Source: Lithobates sylvaticus
Lineage: Eukaryota > Chordata > Amphibia > Anura > Ranidae
Length of the DNA stretch: 64,000 nucleotides
Direction: 5' to 3'
Assembly (NCBI GenBank): GCA_028564925.1
Contig: CM053029.1
Span: 297,488,264 to 297,552,263 of the forward strand
Below the pieces are notes generated by a model. The model saw nothing but the letters and a program-made list of their open reading frames with translations. It was not told where the DNA came from and ran no database searches. The position numbers were made by a program, and so were the translations under genes. Below are positions 47,185 to 57,792 of this stretch, piece by piece. The first letter of the stretch is position 1. The number at the start of each line of letters is the position of its first letter.

Positions 47185-48680
47185 TTATTTTTTCTTAACA
47201 GCAAAGTGGTAGTTTTAATTCTTTCACACAGCTGGGCAATGCTAAACTGGAGCACTGAGGCAGATTTGTGGCAGACTTGAGACACAATTATTATACTTTG
47301 GCAGCATTTATAAATTCCCTCTCAGCTGCTCTAAAAAAGCACTGTGATAGAAAAATACCTGTGCTTTTTCTGCCAGCCATAATGACCAGCTGTTGTTATT
47401 ATACTGCAACAAGGTGGTACGATCCCACGAATTGTCGTAGCTGTACGTCGGTTCGAGATCTTGCTTTTGTGGGCACACGCGCTCCCATTGGCCAGCGGGG
47501 GAGCCAATCAGTGGGTCCGGCTGACTCGATGTCCGCCGGCCACCCGCGATCGTTCCCCGCAGTGACAGAATGGGGATCTGCCTGTGTAAACAAGGCAAAT
47601 CTCTGTTCTGACAGGGGAGATCACACCAATCCTGTCTTCCTGCTAAGCAGGAAGAAGGACCTGTGTGTTTCTCCAGTCACACAGTCCCCATACAGTTAGA
47701 AAACACCTACAGGGAACACATCTAACCCCTTGATCCCCCCTGATGCTAACCCCTTCCCTGCCAGTGTCATTAGTACAATAACAGTGCGTTTTTTTAGCAC
47801 TGATTACAGGGGGTCCCCGACTTACGAACACCCGACCTACGAACAACCCCTACTTACGAACGGGGTGCTGCGGGGACCCTCCGCCATTTTTCGGTGGTTT
47901 TCGCCGTCTTTCGGCCGTTCTGCGCATGCGCGGCAATACGGAGCGCCGGAAAATGCCGGAAATGTCCGTAATTTGCCGCGCATGCGCAGAACGGCAACAG
48001 ACGGAACATCGGAAATGTCCGGAAATCTCCGTATTTGTCGGTCTGCGCATGCGCGCCGACTTACGAACATTTCCGACTTCCGTACACGGGGCCAGTCCCT
48101 AACGAGTTCGTAACTCGGGGACCCCCTGTACTGTAATAATGACACTGGTTACCAAAAAAGTGTCAAAAAATGTCAGTTAGGTATCTGATCTGTCCGTCGT
48201 AATGTTGCAGTCCCGCTAAAAAAATCAGAGATTGCCACCATTACTAGTAAAAAAAAAAAATTTATAATAAATAAGCCATAAATCTATCCCCTATTTTATA
48301 GACGCGATAACTTTTGCACAAACCAATCAATATACGCTTATTGAGATTTGTTTTACCAAAAATATGTAGCAGAATTCATATCGGCATAAACTGATGAATA
48401 CATTTGTTTTTTTACATCTTTTTTTTTTGGAAATGTTTTATAGCAGAAAGTAAAAAAATTTATTAAAATTTTTTTATAATATTGTCGCTCTTTTTTGTTT
48501 ATAGCACAAAAAATAAAAACCCTAGAGGTGATAAAATACCACCAAAAGAAGGCTTTATATGTGGGGAAAAAAAGGACATCAATTTTGTTTGGGTACAGCT
48601 TCACACGTGCAATTGTCATTTAAAGCGAGCAGTGGCCTGGTCAGGAAGGGGGTAAATCCTTTCGGGGCTGAAGTGGTTAA
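47185..48680 (+). repeat. Abundant ranid-type dispersed repeat, split by a MITE
   Basis: Pieces 47430-47806 and 48129-48680 carry sequences I know as a very common ranid repeat: 'gactcgatgtccgccggcca', 'ccccttccctgccagtgtca', 'ctataacttttgcac'-like, 'caatatacgcttattg', 'aaaataccaccaaaagaa', and a terminal 'gctgaagtggttaa'. The right end is TTAA-bounded; the left end is indistinct next to the LINE. The interruption at 47807-48128 restores a continuous repeat when removed. No gene. Confidence 0.7.
47807..48128. mobile_element. Tigger/pogo-like MITE with TA target duplication
   Basis: Terminal inverted repeats CAGGGGGTCCCCGACTTACG and its counterpart CTCGGGGACCCCCTG, flanked by TA on both sides (47805-47806 and 48129-48130). 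The interior holds a long stem of CGTTCTGCGCATGCGCGGCAA with its complement around 47915-48000. TA duplication and CAGGGGGTCCCC ends fit the Tc1/mariner group, pogo/Tigger branch. It has no coding capacity. Confidence 0.82.
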
Positions 48681-49005
48681 AGGCTTTTTTTTTAAGAAAA
48701 AAAAAAAAAAAAAAGATGTTCTACATACCTGCTCTGTGCAATTATATTGCACAGAGAGGCCCATTACCTCCTCTTTGGTGGTCCCCCGCCAGCGTTGTTC
48801 ACTTCTCCTCTCCTCCAGATGCCCCCTCGGCAAGCATGGAGCTAAGAGGGCACCTGTGCAGGCGAGCTCCCAATCTGGGCTGTATGCGTCTCCCGTGAGA
48901 CCAAGAAGAGAGAAAAGTGGTGCTGCACCTTGGATACCACTGGATTGTAAGAGGAGGCAGGTATGTGTTTAAGGATGGGTGGGCAGGAGACAAGTAGTGG
49001 GGAGT
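48681..49005 (+). repeat. SINE/MITE-like dispersed repeat, copy 1 ('tgctctgtgcaat' family)
   Basis: Shares with 49600-49930 the order poly-A/T, 'acatacctgctctgtgcaat', 'cacagag', 'cctcctcttt', 'ggtcccccgccagcg', and a region ending before 'taagaggaggcaggta'. It follows directly on the TTAA end of the previous repeat. No protein-coding signal is convincing. Confidence 0.6.
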
Positions 49006-49007
49006 TT

Positions 49008-49275
49008 TAAGCCTAGTACACACTGCTAGTTTTTTTTTTCCGTTCAACCCAGCGGGCTGAACCAAACTAACACGCCGATGTTAGTGCAACAATCTCCCCT
49101 GCTGTTCTATTGTGTTCTGACAGGGGTACAGCCCCTGCCAGAGCACTGCCCTTTTCGACAGAAGACAGTCAAACTGTTGGACTGACTGCAGTACCCATGG
49201 GCAGAATGTTGGCCGGTTTCTATTGAACCGATGCCGTCCGACATTCAGCCCGTGTGTACGGGGCTTTAGACTTAA
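49008..49275. mobile_element. Short TIR element ('gtacacac' ends)
   Basis: The left end 'taagcctagtacacactgct' and right end 'cccgtgtgtacggggcttta' are inverted relatives, a pattern I recall for a ranid MITE family. The interior has no open frame of note. Confidence 0.5.
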
Positions 49276-49581
49276 GAACCACTTTAAGCTGGCCACAGAC
49301 CGATTGAAATTCAGCTGATTCAGCAGTGATGGGCCAAATTTCAATCAGTGTGTGGCTGTTCCCTGAATGGACAAGTTGAAAAACTTTAGCTGATCAGCGG
49401 ATACAGCCACTGATCAGTGTTGGCTGTCAATGCTGGGTCCTGCTGACAGAATACAATGTCCCAGGAGGGCGAATTTCTCCATCCATGTTTGTGTAGATAG
49501 AGATGTTTGGTGCATTTGTTTTAGATTACTATAATAATTCACTTGTGGTGAATGTTAATTCCTTGCTTTATAAGTATGCCC

Positions 49582-50007
49582 TTAAAGTGGTTGTAAACCT
49601 TTGTTTATTTTTTTTTATTAAAATAACAAACATGTCTATACTTACCTGTTCTGTGCGATGCTTTTGTACAGAGCAGCCTCGATCCTCTTCTTTTGGGGTC
49701 CCCTGCCAGCGCTCCTGGCCCCTCCTCTTCAGCAGGTGCATGCTCCAGAGTCCCGCTGCTGCGTCCATTGACACAGACAGTGGGACCTGGCCCTTCCCCC
49801 TGCCCACAGCATTTAATGGACAGCAGCAAGAGTCAATGCCTCCTGCTCCTTTCAAGCTGCCCAGTGAAGAGGGAGACAACAGTGAGAGTCGCTGCTGTTG
49901 AGGACATTGCTGGATCAGATCGTGCTCAGGTAATAAAAGGGGGGGGGTGGATGCAGCACAGAGGGTTTTTCACCCTAATGCATAGAATGGCTTTAGAACC
50001 ACTTTAA
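49582..50007 (+). mobile_element. TTAA-bounded MITE, copy 2 of the 'tgctctgtgcaat' family
   Basis: Begins TTAAAGTGGTTGTAAAC and ends AGAACCACTTTAA, giving inverted ends of about 13 bp and TTAA at both edges (49582-49585, 50004-50007). The interior matches 48690-48965. TTAA duplications are known for piggyBac and Kolobok transposases; the mobilising family is not identified here. Confidence 0.68.
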
Positions 50008-50025
50008 GACATTAGCTATACAGTG

Positions 50026-50321
50026 GATTCCAATTTTATGCTGTAAGTGTATAGCCCGGCGCTCCTAGTATTCTCAAACTTAATGAATACTAACTATGTA
50101 TTTAAAGTATCTAAAACTTTCTTAAAAAAACTGTATAAAAAGAAGTAACATCGCTATGCGCTATACGGCGCTGTTTAACAAATGCCTTGTTGGACACCGC
50201 TACTTCCATGGACCAGGAATGGGGTCACCTATAGTATCCTGTTAGATGTGAGATCGTCACAGACTAATTCCATTCAACATGTTTCGTCATAAAATGACAA
50301 AATGGTTGATTCCAATTTTAT
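50026..50321 (+). mobile_element. SINE-like insertion with 14-bp target duplication
   Basis: GATTCCAATTTTAT occurs at 50026-50039 and again at 50308-50321, bracketing a 268-bp insert. The insert starts 'gctgtaagtgtatagcccgg' and ends 'tttcgtcataaaatgacaaa', and has no inverted ends. Long direct duplications without inverted ends point to LINE-mediated insertion. I see no clear tRNA A/B boxes, so the SINE class is open. Confidence 0.65.
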
Positions 50322-51236
50322 ATTGTATCGGTGGGTTAAAATAGCAGATAAATATGTAATATTATTAAGAATTATATGACTGTTGCATAAAGTCTATGTA
50401 AAGCCCAATAATGAATTTCTATTATTTGTTCCCTATTAGTCTATTAAATAAACAAAGGAAAGCATTTTGTTATAATTAAATATCTGCTTCACAAGATTTT
50501 AGTTTTAACTGTGGCAAGAATAGAAAAGTGTTGGTTGGGGGGGATGCATACCTCCTAACTGTCCCTCATTTGGAGGGATAGCAACTCTTTTGGAACCAGG
50601 TCCCTTTGTCCCTCATTTCTCCTTGGTTCCTCCTCTTTTTTGGTCTCATATATGGACCTCTATTAAAGTATATTTATCAAATGTAAGTAAATAAACATTT
50701 CACCCAGCCTCTAAATTGTGAAATGTGTTATTATGAACATATAATGGTATAAATGGAAAGTATTACTGAATTCTGTTTAACCAATAATTTTTTGCATGTT
50801 AATTCTTCATGGTCCACAAAATTGAGGGTGTGGCCTTTGCCTAAATACTTTGTGCTACATTGTATTCCCCTTTTCCATTTCAGAAAGATAGGAAGTATCT
50901 CCAATATTTATACTGTACCTTCCATTGCTCTGCCACATGTTTTACACTTGGATAAATAGCCACAAGTGGCCAAAAGTTAAAGTAAATCTTTCCTGAAAAA
51001 AACATTTGAGCTGCTGTTACTGACATCCTTCTGAACATAATAATTGCCTGGCTATTATGCTGACCTCTAATTGTAATCATTAAAGCTGAAGTTTAGGTAT
51101 ATTTTTTTTATTGCATAGTTACATTGGTTCAGCTTAGACCAATGTACCTGTTAGCAGCAGTCTTCTGGGTCCAGAGACAAAGGATTGCCCTTCTGCATAT
51201 TAATCGCAGGGGGTCACCCACTTAGCACTTCCACCA
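50322..51236. other. AT-rich intergenic sequence
   Basis: Contains a short dispersed-repeat piece near 50550-50640 ('catacctcctaactgtccct', 'ggtccctttgtccctcattt') and otherwise nothing I can assign. No supported gene. Confidence 0.45.
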
Positions 51237-52442
51237 TTAACCACCTGAGTCCCAGTATACGTCATATGACGTCTTTTTGTTCTCCGGGGTATATCTGAAT
51301 GATGCCTGTAGCTACAGACATCATTCAGATATTGCTGTTTTCAGCCGGCGATTCCCTGCTCCATAAGAATGATCATATCGGCTGTTCCGCCGCTTGATCG
51401 TTCTTATGGGCGGCGGGAGGGGACACCCCCCCTCCCGCCGCCCTCCGGTGCTTCTACCGACTCACCGCTTCCATCGGTGAGTCGGACACAGGATCCGCCG
51501 GCCCCCGGATGATGATCATAGAGATTTCTGGCGGACCAGATGGTCGCCGGAGTCTCTATGATCGTTCGAAGGCCGGGCGCGATGTTATGACGTCACGCCC
51601 AGCCTCTGCATTCAAAAAACGGCGGCACCACGGCTGGGAAGCGGTGATCGTTTTTTTATTTTTTTTATTTTAGGCTTCCCAGCCTAGAGGTGAGATGTGG
51701 GGTCTTATTGACCCCATATCTCACTGTAAATAGGTCCGATCGTGTCATATTCCTATTACAAGGGATGTTTACATTCCTTGTAATAGGAATAAAAGTAATC
51801 AAATATATATATTTTTTTTTTTTTTTAAAGGTGTTGAACTAAAAAATTAAAGTAAAATTAACAATAAAAAGAAAAAAACCATTTTTTTTAAAAGCGCCCT
51901 GTCCCTGCGAGCTCGTACGTAGAAGCGAACGCATACGTAAGTCCCGCCCACATATGAAAACGGTGTTCAAACCACACATGTGAGGTATCGCCGCGAACGT
52001 TAGCCCTAGCCCTCCTCTGTAACTCAAAATATGTAACCAGTAAAAAATTTTAAAGCGTCGACTATGGGGATTTTTAAATACCAAAGTTTGGCGCCATTCC
52101 ACAAGCGCATGCAATTTTGAAGCGTGACATGTTGGGTATCTATTTACTCGGCGTATTTTCATCTTTGACATTATGCAAAAAAATTGGGCTAACTTTACTG
52201 TTTTGTTTTTTTTTAAAGCAGGAAACTGTTTTTTTTTCTGAAAAAAACGCGTTCGAAAAATTGCTGCGCAAATACCGTGCGAGATAAAAAGTTGCAACGA
52301 CCGCCATTGTATTCTTTAGGGTCTTTGCTAAAAAAAAACATATATAATATTTGGGGGTTCTATGTAATTTTCTAGCAAAAAAATTTGGAATTTTACATGT
52401 AGGAGAAAAATGTCAGAATTGGCCTGGATCTCAGGTGGTTAA
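51237..52442 (+). mobile_element. TTAA-bounded palindromic repeat, 1.2 kb, full length
   Basis: Ends are TTAACCACCTGAGTCC and its inverse GGATCTCAGGTGGTTAA, with TTAA at 51237-51240 and 52439-52442. The left half is GC-rich and full of stems (e.g. AGCGGCGGAAC-type pairs around 51385-51420, 'ccgactcaccgcttccatcg' with 'gtgagtcgg'); the right half is AT-rich and matches 697-1157. Non-autonomous. I remember it as one of the most common ranid repeats. Confidence 0.75.
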
Positions 52443-52679
52443 GGGAAAACCTTGTATTTTTTTCACTTAATTTAAGGAATTCTCTGATTGGGTGAGTTGG
52501 AGAGGCGAGGTGGTGACATGAAAATCTCCATATCTTCCTGTCAGAGAACTTGTGTTCTGTGAATGGCAGTAGTGCTGAGCAAGCCTCTTTTGGATTTTTA
52601 TGCAGGGGGGCAGCCACTTGGGCGCAGATCCAGAAGATCATTGATATCACTTTAATAGTAGTGACTTCTACAGGGAACT

Positions 52680-52973
52680 TCCCCCTTTAGGCCGGACTGT
52701 GGCCAGTGGGAGTAACCATCAAAACATTTGGTATTAGGGGGAGTAATAATGCTTCATCGTTGGTATCATAGGGAGGAATAGTGCTCCATTATTGGTGTCA
52801 GTGAGAGAAATTATTCCTCATTGTTGGTGTCCGTGGAAGAAATGGTGCCCCATTGTTGGTATCAGAGGGCATAATAAGTGTCTTGTATCAGTGGAAGTAA
52901 TAGTGCCCCAAGGGCCAGTTAAAAGCGAGCAAAGGGCCACAGTTTGGAGACCACTGGCCTATAGCAACAATAA
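52680..52973. mobile_element. hAT-type MITE fragment with short internal repeats
   Basis: Ends with GGCCACAGTTTGGAGACCACTG, whose complement CAGTGGTCTCCAAACTGTGG is the classic look of a vertebrate hAT terminal repeat. The interior has about five imperfect ~35-bp repeats built on 'attgttggtgtcagtggaag'. The left end ('aggccggactgtggccagtg') is degenerate. Confidence 0.5.
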
Positions 52974-53034
52974 GCTCACAACTGATAAGAGGTCAGTCAA
53001 AGCCGTCAGCTATTTAAAGTCTAACTCCAGGCTA

Positions 53035-53458
53035 CAGGGGGTCCCCTACTTACAAACATCCGACTTACAAACGACTCCTACTTACAAACGGAGGGAGACA
53101 ACAGGAAGTGAGAGGAAATCCACCCCTAGGAAGGGAAATTCACTCCTGTAAGAGTTAATATGGGAAAAAGGTGTCTCCACTGATGCTTTATTGCCAGTCC
53201 ATGTTTCCCTATCAACCCAAAATTTTCAAAATCCACTTGTCATTGGGACAGAAGGTGAGGTGAAATCTTCTGAACAGGGGCACAGACAGCAAAACAAATG
53301 TTACAGGGGTGACAACCCTTCTCTATGTTATCTAAAAAACTTAAAAATAAATCTTTTGTCTGGAGCTACACCTAAAAAATGTACCTGTTCCGACAAACAG
53401 ATTTAACTTAAGAACAAACCTACAGTCCCTATCTTGTTTGTAACCCGGGGACCCCCTG
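53035..53458. mobile_element. Tigger/pogo-like MITE, stand-alone copy of the segment captured in hAT
   Basis: Ends CAGGGGGTCCCCTACTTAC and GTAACCCGGGGACCCCCTG with TA at both flanks (53033-53034, 53459-53460). The interior aligns with 13010-13425 (reversed) and 38935-39335 (same direction) inside the hAT elements. The ends match 47807-48128 but the interior differs, so two subfamilies share one set of ends. Confidence 0.82.
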
Positions 53459-53460
53459 TA

Positions 53461-54060
53461 TTTTTATTTAATTGCCCCCCAACTGGATTAACTGGGGGAA
53501 AAAAAATCTGATCTCTCTGCAATACTTGCCTTGATCTGTCCTTCACAGTAATTATTTTAAGTATATTATTTTATAGTTGTCTGTAGCCTCCTGAGTTAAA
53601 CAATGTACAATGTTGATTTTAACTTAATTTTCTGCATCTGGAAGCTGCGCCCAAAAAAAGGCAGACAGGGAGCAAAGGACTGGTCACCAGAATTGCATGA
53701 TGTTTCTTCATTATCAACCTACCACTCCTTACTCTACACAGAGTCTCTTTGTGGAGGTAGCCATCATGGTAGAGGTAGTAGCCATCATGGTAGAGGTAGG
53801 GTTTTGATTCTTCATGTCAGAGCCTCCAGCATGGAGAACAGGTAGCAGCACAGTAGTGACATCACCAAATCTCCTAAGACTAGCAGTCATAGGCAGTGCC
53901 TCTTAGACAGCAGGTATACAGCTATGAGACTGTATGCTCAGGAGTGCCAAGGCACACCTGTGATGATGAAACAGAACAAGGGTGCACACACCGCTTCAGG
54001 CAAAAAAATGGACACACCTGATTAAAGGTGCTAATCCCGGCTCATCGCCGTAGGCAATAT
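53461..54060. other. Intergenic sequence with a small tandem duplication
   Basis: A 21-bp piece around 'agccatcatggtagaggtag' is repeated at about 53759-53800. No gene, RNA or complete mobile element is supported. Confidence 0.4.
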
Positions 54061-54251
54061 CAAGTAGAGAAGAAAAGATTGATTGCACACTTGAATCCAA
54101 AAGATGCTGTAGAAATGTCTTTATTGTCATGAGCCAGACAAAATTGCAATGATGATCAGTTAACTGAAATTTTGTCTGGCTCATGACAATAAAGACATTT
54201 CTACAGCACTTTTGGATTCAAGTGTGCGATCAATCTTTTCTTCTCTTCTTG
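54061..54251. repeat. Near-perfect 85-bp inverted repeat
   Basis: Left arm 54061-54145 and right arm 54168-54251 are almost exact complements ('tagaaatgtctttattgtca' pairs with 'tgacaataaagacatttcta'), with a 22-nt loop. It could extrude as a cruciform or come from two SINE-like copies inserted tail to tail. Confidence 0.88.
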
Positions 54252-56557
54252 ACACTTGTGATGAATAGTGGGGAGGGTCTGGAAAAGTTGTACTGAAGAC
54301 ATTGTCCACCTCAATGGTCAGAATTGCTACAGCAGATGCCATAAACGGCATGTCTCTGTTAGAACACATGGCGGTGGTTACTCTTTTATGTCTGTAAAGG
54401 CCTAACTGCTTTGCTGACCACTAGTCTACTGGTGCTTAGATTTTTGAAAATCTCTGCACAGGGTAAGGCTGAGAAAGCAATACATCACAACTCTCACATG
54501 CTAGGAAGTGCACTGATGTTTTTCAGGAGGCATTCAAAACAATAAAAAAGGTGTTTATTTAAGGTTATTGCTTTAGCACAATTACATTTATAAACATTCC
54601 CTATGGCATTGCAAATATTCACTTTGAGTCCAGGTCCACTTTAATTAGATATAATCCTACCGGATCATTTAGTTTGCTACAGATTTTTGTTAGTAATAAA
54701 TTGCATTTTTTTTTTCATAAAGTACAATTCTCACTTTTGTTTTTTTTTTTCATTCTTTCTTGCAAATGAATTCAACTGATTTTCTGCAGCCTCTTTCATA
54801 CATGTCTTGTCTACTGTAGCTTCAACTGTATGTCATTGCTCTAGGCCAATTAACTGATAGTGACAAAGGTGGACCATGCCTAAACAATGTGTGTGTCAAT
54901 ACAACCACTTGTAGTCTCAGACACATGAGAGGGAAACAACACAGTAGCACACTTGGGAGATAGTTGTCACTCCATTTCAGGAACTGCTTGAATGAGGACT
55001 TTCAATGGCAGGATCATCAGGCATTATTTTGAAAGCTGCAAACTGAAAAAAAAAAGATTAAAATGCACTTTTGAATTTGCGCTCGTATACGCTAAAAGAA
55101 AATTGGGCAAACATTTTCGTCGGAGGAACGATCAAACAATTTTCTGATAGTGTGAACACAACTTTTGACAGCCGATTCTGACCTGCCGAATGAACATTTC
55201 CAAAGGGACAAACTCCAGAATTTCTCGAAAACAACTTTTGTCTAATGTGTACTGTTTTTGTACGACTTTTACACAAAATCAGAAAAGAAAGAACGCGCAT
55301 GATCAGAAACAAGGAACAACAAAAAAAAAGCTTTTGTCGCACGAGAATTTTCATACATTATTTCCTTCCTTGGTTCCAACTTACTGTGAAACAATGATGA
55401 AAATCAGACAATCGTTCACCCAATTTTCTAATAGTGTGTACTCCACATGTTAAAGCTTACATAAGATTTTAGTGATTGGGTTTAGATACTGCATACTTCT
55501 AGTAAGTGCTCAGACAATGACGTTCTCTTGATCCCCAAATAATTAAACCAAAAATGTTCCTAATGAAGGATTATAACCCCTGACAGGTTTTTCTGCAGTC
55601 TATGACTCTGCTGGAGAGCTTTTTTCTTATATTGTCCCGTGGACAACCTTTTCAGATGACAGGAAGTGAATGAAACTCTCTAACAGCAACCCAGGCCACG
55701 GTAAAAATGTTTTTTTTTTTTAAGAGAAATGATTAAACCTATGTGAGGGTCTTTATTGTTGTCTCTATAGCGGAAGCCTGGACAATAGTAAGATCTGAAG
55801 AAGTTCTAAACCTTCCCTAATCTATCCAAAACTAACAATAAGGTTTAGGCTATAAATCTATTTTAAGATCATTTTGTTTATTTTTTCCTATTATCTTCTA
55901 TTTTTAGACTGCAATATCATTGTCCTAAGAATAGTAATGACTTGTATTGACTCATATCTCAATATTTGCTTACAAAAAAAAGAGGAAGGAAAATGTTTGT
56001 CATTGGTTGACTTTCGCCATCGGTTCCTTTTAGTTTCATTCCAGCATTACAATGAAACTAGAGCCATAGTGGATTCTCCTTAGGAATATCAGGACATTTT
56101 CTCAAGAGGGAGGAACTAGGAAGTTTGACTTTTGTCTCATTACACATCAGATGATGAAAACTCCTCAACTTTAGATTGGTTAATAGTGAGACAATAGCAA
56201 AACAATAGTTTGTTAACACATTTTGTTTCAAAAAGCATGCATTGCATGTGATTTACCCAAAACCCCTAAGGATACACTCATTGATCATGTTGATTAAATT
56301 GTATTGCATCACAATGGCCTGCAAAATGTATCCAGCTAGGTCTATAAATGTACATCTTCTGACCAAGGGTTTTTCCAATGGACATCATAGTTAGAAAGTA
56401 AAACAAGGAACCAGCTTTAGACATAACTGCTATAGACATGAAAACAGAATAGAATACCACAGGAGTAACTGAACAGACTATGGTGTTATTCAAACAATGT
56501 TATTCAAGTAAAAAGTTCCCCAAAAGGGCCTATGGAAAAAAAACGATTTACACATTT
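54252..56557. other. Gene-free stretch with one probable palindromic MITE
   Basis: Around 55085-55445, 'agaaaattgggcaaac' near the start and 'gttcacccaattttct' near the end are inverted, with 'gtgtgaacacaact' and 'tagtgtgtactccacatg' nearby; I take this as a decayed MITE. The remainder is AT-rich with no supported gene. Confidence 0.4.
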
Positions 56558-57013
56558 TTAAGGTGGAATTACACTGCATCTGAGCACCACAAATCAAAAA
56601 CTCTATATAATTAATTTTTAATACTCAAAGCAAACACCCCCATCCCCCCATGTCTCCATACCTTATTTTGCAGAGAAATCACTTTGAAAACCACCCCAGC
56701 ATTTCTGGCAGTGGCCATCCTAAGTAAGGGCAGATGAATCATGTAGCATTTACTTCCTGAAATCCATCTGCCCTTAGCTCTGGCATGCAGACAGGAGGGG
56801 GGGGGTGCTTAGCTGATAAAAACCCTCCTCCTCTCCTAAAGACTTCTGGGATGCATGACATCATAGGCATGGAAAACAGGAAGTAACTGATGTAAAAAAA
56901 AGTTTAAAACAAATAAATATATCGTAATCTACCTTTCTATCGATTTACTAAGGCTAGCAACATAAGGATTACAAATAGTCAATGTTAACTGAGAAAGTGA
57001 AGTTCCACTTTAA
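56558..57013. mobile_element. TTAA-bounded MITE ('aggtggaattacact' ends)
   Basis: Left end TTAAGGTGGAATTACACT and right end AGTGAAGTTCCACTTTAA are inverted relatives (15 of 18 match), with TTAA at both outer edges. The interior is non-coding and contains a C/G-run and 'cttctgggatgcatgacatc'. Confidence 0.7.
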
Positions 57014-57055
57014 CAAGCAAAATACCTTTTAAAACAAGAGCTCAATGACATCTGA

Positions 57056-57150
57056 AGCTACATGTATTGTGAGAAGCTACATGTATTGTGAGAAGCTACA
57101 TGTATTGTGAGAAGCTACATGTATTGTGAGAAGCTACATGTATTGTGAAG
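57056..57150. repeat. Short tandem repeat, 19-bp unit x 5
   Basis: Five nearly identical copies of 'gaagctacatgtattgtga'. Copies are too uniform to be old. Confidence 0.92.
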
Positions 57151-57792
57151 CAATTCATTGTCAAAGATAACAACAGAGATTCGGTTTCAGCTTACTGGGC
57201 CTACTATTTGTTTATCGTGGAATGCTGGCTGTCATAGAAAAGGAGGGTGCAATGTGCATAGTCTTTGCGTAGTCATAGTCATTTAGTCAGCGTGCATTGT
57301 CATTTTTTTAATCCTTTGTTTCATCTTAGTGCTGTGGGAATACTTGTAACCTCTTTGCAGCTAATCCCTGTTGTAGCAGGGTGACCCCGTACCACTGTGT
57401 AAAATTGTGGTTTACGCCAGATTTTGTAGGAAGGGAGCATACTAATGGCACAGGTGTGGGCTTCATATGAGAGCCAGACATAGAGCTCAGAGCCCCACTC
57501 TCCTGAGGGAGTCAGTGTGTGAAGGGAGCCGTGAGAGGCGCTGGTGCACCATGGTGTCCAGGTTGGCATAGAGCAAGGCCCCAGCCTGAGAGAGAGTTTA
57601 TGAGGGACAGATCAGCTAGGAAGCTGTAAGGAAGATGCAGAGCTGAAGTGCAGCCTCTGTGCATAAACACTGGGATGTGTTTCATGGTCAGGAGGGCCAA
57701 AAAAGGTACTGACGGTCAGAAGGATCCTGAGGAGGTACTTGGAGCAGTAAAGCTGCCGCAAGAGAGCCAGGAGGCTGAATGTTATGTTTGAT
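57151..57792. other. Intergenic sequence, nothing assigned
   Basis: Mixed-composition sequence with no long conserved-looking frame and no recognised repeat. Confidence 0.4.
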
